A DNA stretch of 6,050 nucleotides, taken from the NCBI GenBank assembly GCA_017514645.1, contig JAFWJP010000143.1:1-6050 (forward strand), read 5' to 3'. The notes beneath the pieces were generated by a model. That model searched no databases and was not told the DNA's origin. It saw only the letters and a list, made by a program, of their open reading frames with translations. Every line of letters starts with the position of its first letter. The stretch's first letter is position 1. Positions 5,595 to 6,050 of this stretch are shown here, one piece after another. A program made the position numbers and the translations under genes. Source of the stretch: Solobacterium sp. Its GTDB lineage: Bacteria > Bacillota_I > Bacilli_A > Erysipelotrichales > Erysipelotrichaceae.

Positions 5595-6050
5595 ATGACA
5601 AAACTGCTGATAGTGGATGATGAAGCGAATATCCGGACGATGATCCGGAAGTATGCGGTTTATGAAGGCTATGAAGCTGAGGAGGCTGCAGACGGTATGG
5701 AGGCGGTGGAACTGTGCCGCAGCGGCAGCTATGATCTGATCATCATGGATGTTATGATGCCTGAACTGGACGGGTTTTCCGCTGTAAAGGATATCCGGAA
5801 GTTTGATTCATCGGTTCCTGTGATCATGTTGAGTGCACTCGGTGAAGAATATGACCGTATCCATGGGTTTGATGTCGGTGTGGATGATTATGTTGTCAAG
5901 CCGTTTTCCGGCAAGGAACTGATGATGAGGGTCAGGGCGATCCTGAAGCGTACAGGTGCTGACAGTGCATCAGACGGCTGCTTTGCCGTGGAAGGACTCG
6001 TCGTGGATGATTCCGCCAGGATCGTCACGATCGATGGTGAACGTGCGGCA
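5595..6050 (+). CDS. OmpR-family response regulator (3' end outside window)
   Basis: This is a two-component DNA-binding regulator, of which 152 codons are visible. The receiver domain (1-about 120) has the acidic pair D8/D9, phospho-acceptor D52 in IIMDVMMPELDG, the switch residue S80, and K102 in the VVKPF motif, so it should be phosphorylatable. After a short linker, FAVEGLVVDDSARIVTIDG starts the beta-strands of a winged-helix output domain, which defines the OmpR/PhoB class. The ATG at 5595 has AGGAGA about 8 bases upstream. It lies 56 bases after mrp on the same strand and may be partly cotranscribed with it. Its partner kinase is probably encoded to the right. Pairing with the KdpD-like kinase 4 kb away is possible but unsupported, since that gene may have its own regulator beyond the left edge. 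Confidence 0.93.
   Translation, partial: MTKLLIVDDEANIRTMIRKYAVYEGYEAEEAADGMEAVELCRSGSYDLIIMDVMMPELDGFSAVKDIRKFDSSVPVIMLSALGEEYDRIHGFDVGVDDYVVKPFSGKELMMRVRAILKRTGADSASDGCFAVEGLVVDDSARIVTIDGERAA

Noticed and set aside
4759..5601. A 280-codon open frame on the minus strand opposite mrp
   Set aside because: It is entirely antisense to a gene with unmistakable Mrp motifs. Its composition (many H, R and Q, no domain) is that of a shadow frame, and it has no convincing ribosome binding site.
5595..6050. This response regulator as the proven partner of the KdpD-like kinase
   Set aside because: It is 4 kb away on the other strand with unrelated genes between. The usual place for the partner, next to the kinase, is outside the window on the left.

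Overview
The window looks like chromosomal DNA of a Bacillota (Firmicutes) bacterium of middling GC. The signs are strong purine-rich ribosome binding sites, tightly packed genes, and the types of KtrAB potassium transporter, KdpD-like kinase and N-terminal-cysteine Mrp ATPase present. Clostridia or Erysipelotrichia are plausible, but this cannot be settled from the sequence. No tRNA, rRNA, CRISPR array or mobile element is visible.

Positions 1-3713 are a minus-strand potassium operon, read right to left: ktrB (K+ channel-like membrane subunit), ktrA (its RCK gating subunit), a 107-aa single-pass membrane protein of unknown function, and a KdpD-like sensor kinase that runs off the left edge. 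ktrB/ktrA and ktrA/107-aa are separated by about 10 bases, and each Shine-Dalgarno overlaps or abuts the preceding stop. The kinase follows after 37 bases. It lacks the N-terminal ATP-binding KdpD domain and starts directly in a universal-stress-protein (USP) domain. That domain carries a near-perfect copy of the SXS-X20-FTAXY motif reported for cyclic-di-AMP binding in Staphylococcus aureus KdpD. A c-di-AMP-responsive kinase would thus be encoded with a transporter family that is itself c-di-AMP-controlled.

Positions 3714-3857 separate the potassium operon from an upstream minus-strand gene. They hold that gene's rho-independent terminator and two pairs of 11-base direct repeats just upstream of ktrB. 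The repeats have the layout of an OmpR/PhoB-family response-regulator operator, as expected if a KdpE-type partner of the kinase controls the operon.

Positions 3858-4613 (minus) encode a soluble 251-aa protein that I do not recognise. It is divergent from an Mrp/NBP35-type iron-sulfur carrier ATPase (4690-5538, plus), which has a good extended -10 promoter in the 76-base gap. After a 56-base spacer with a hairpin, an OmpR-family response regulator begins at 5595 (plus) and runs off the right edge. Nothing in the window proves that it is the partner of the KdpD-like kinase.
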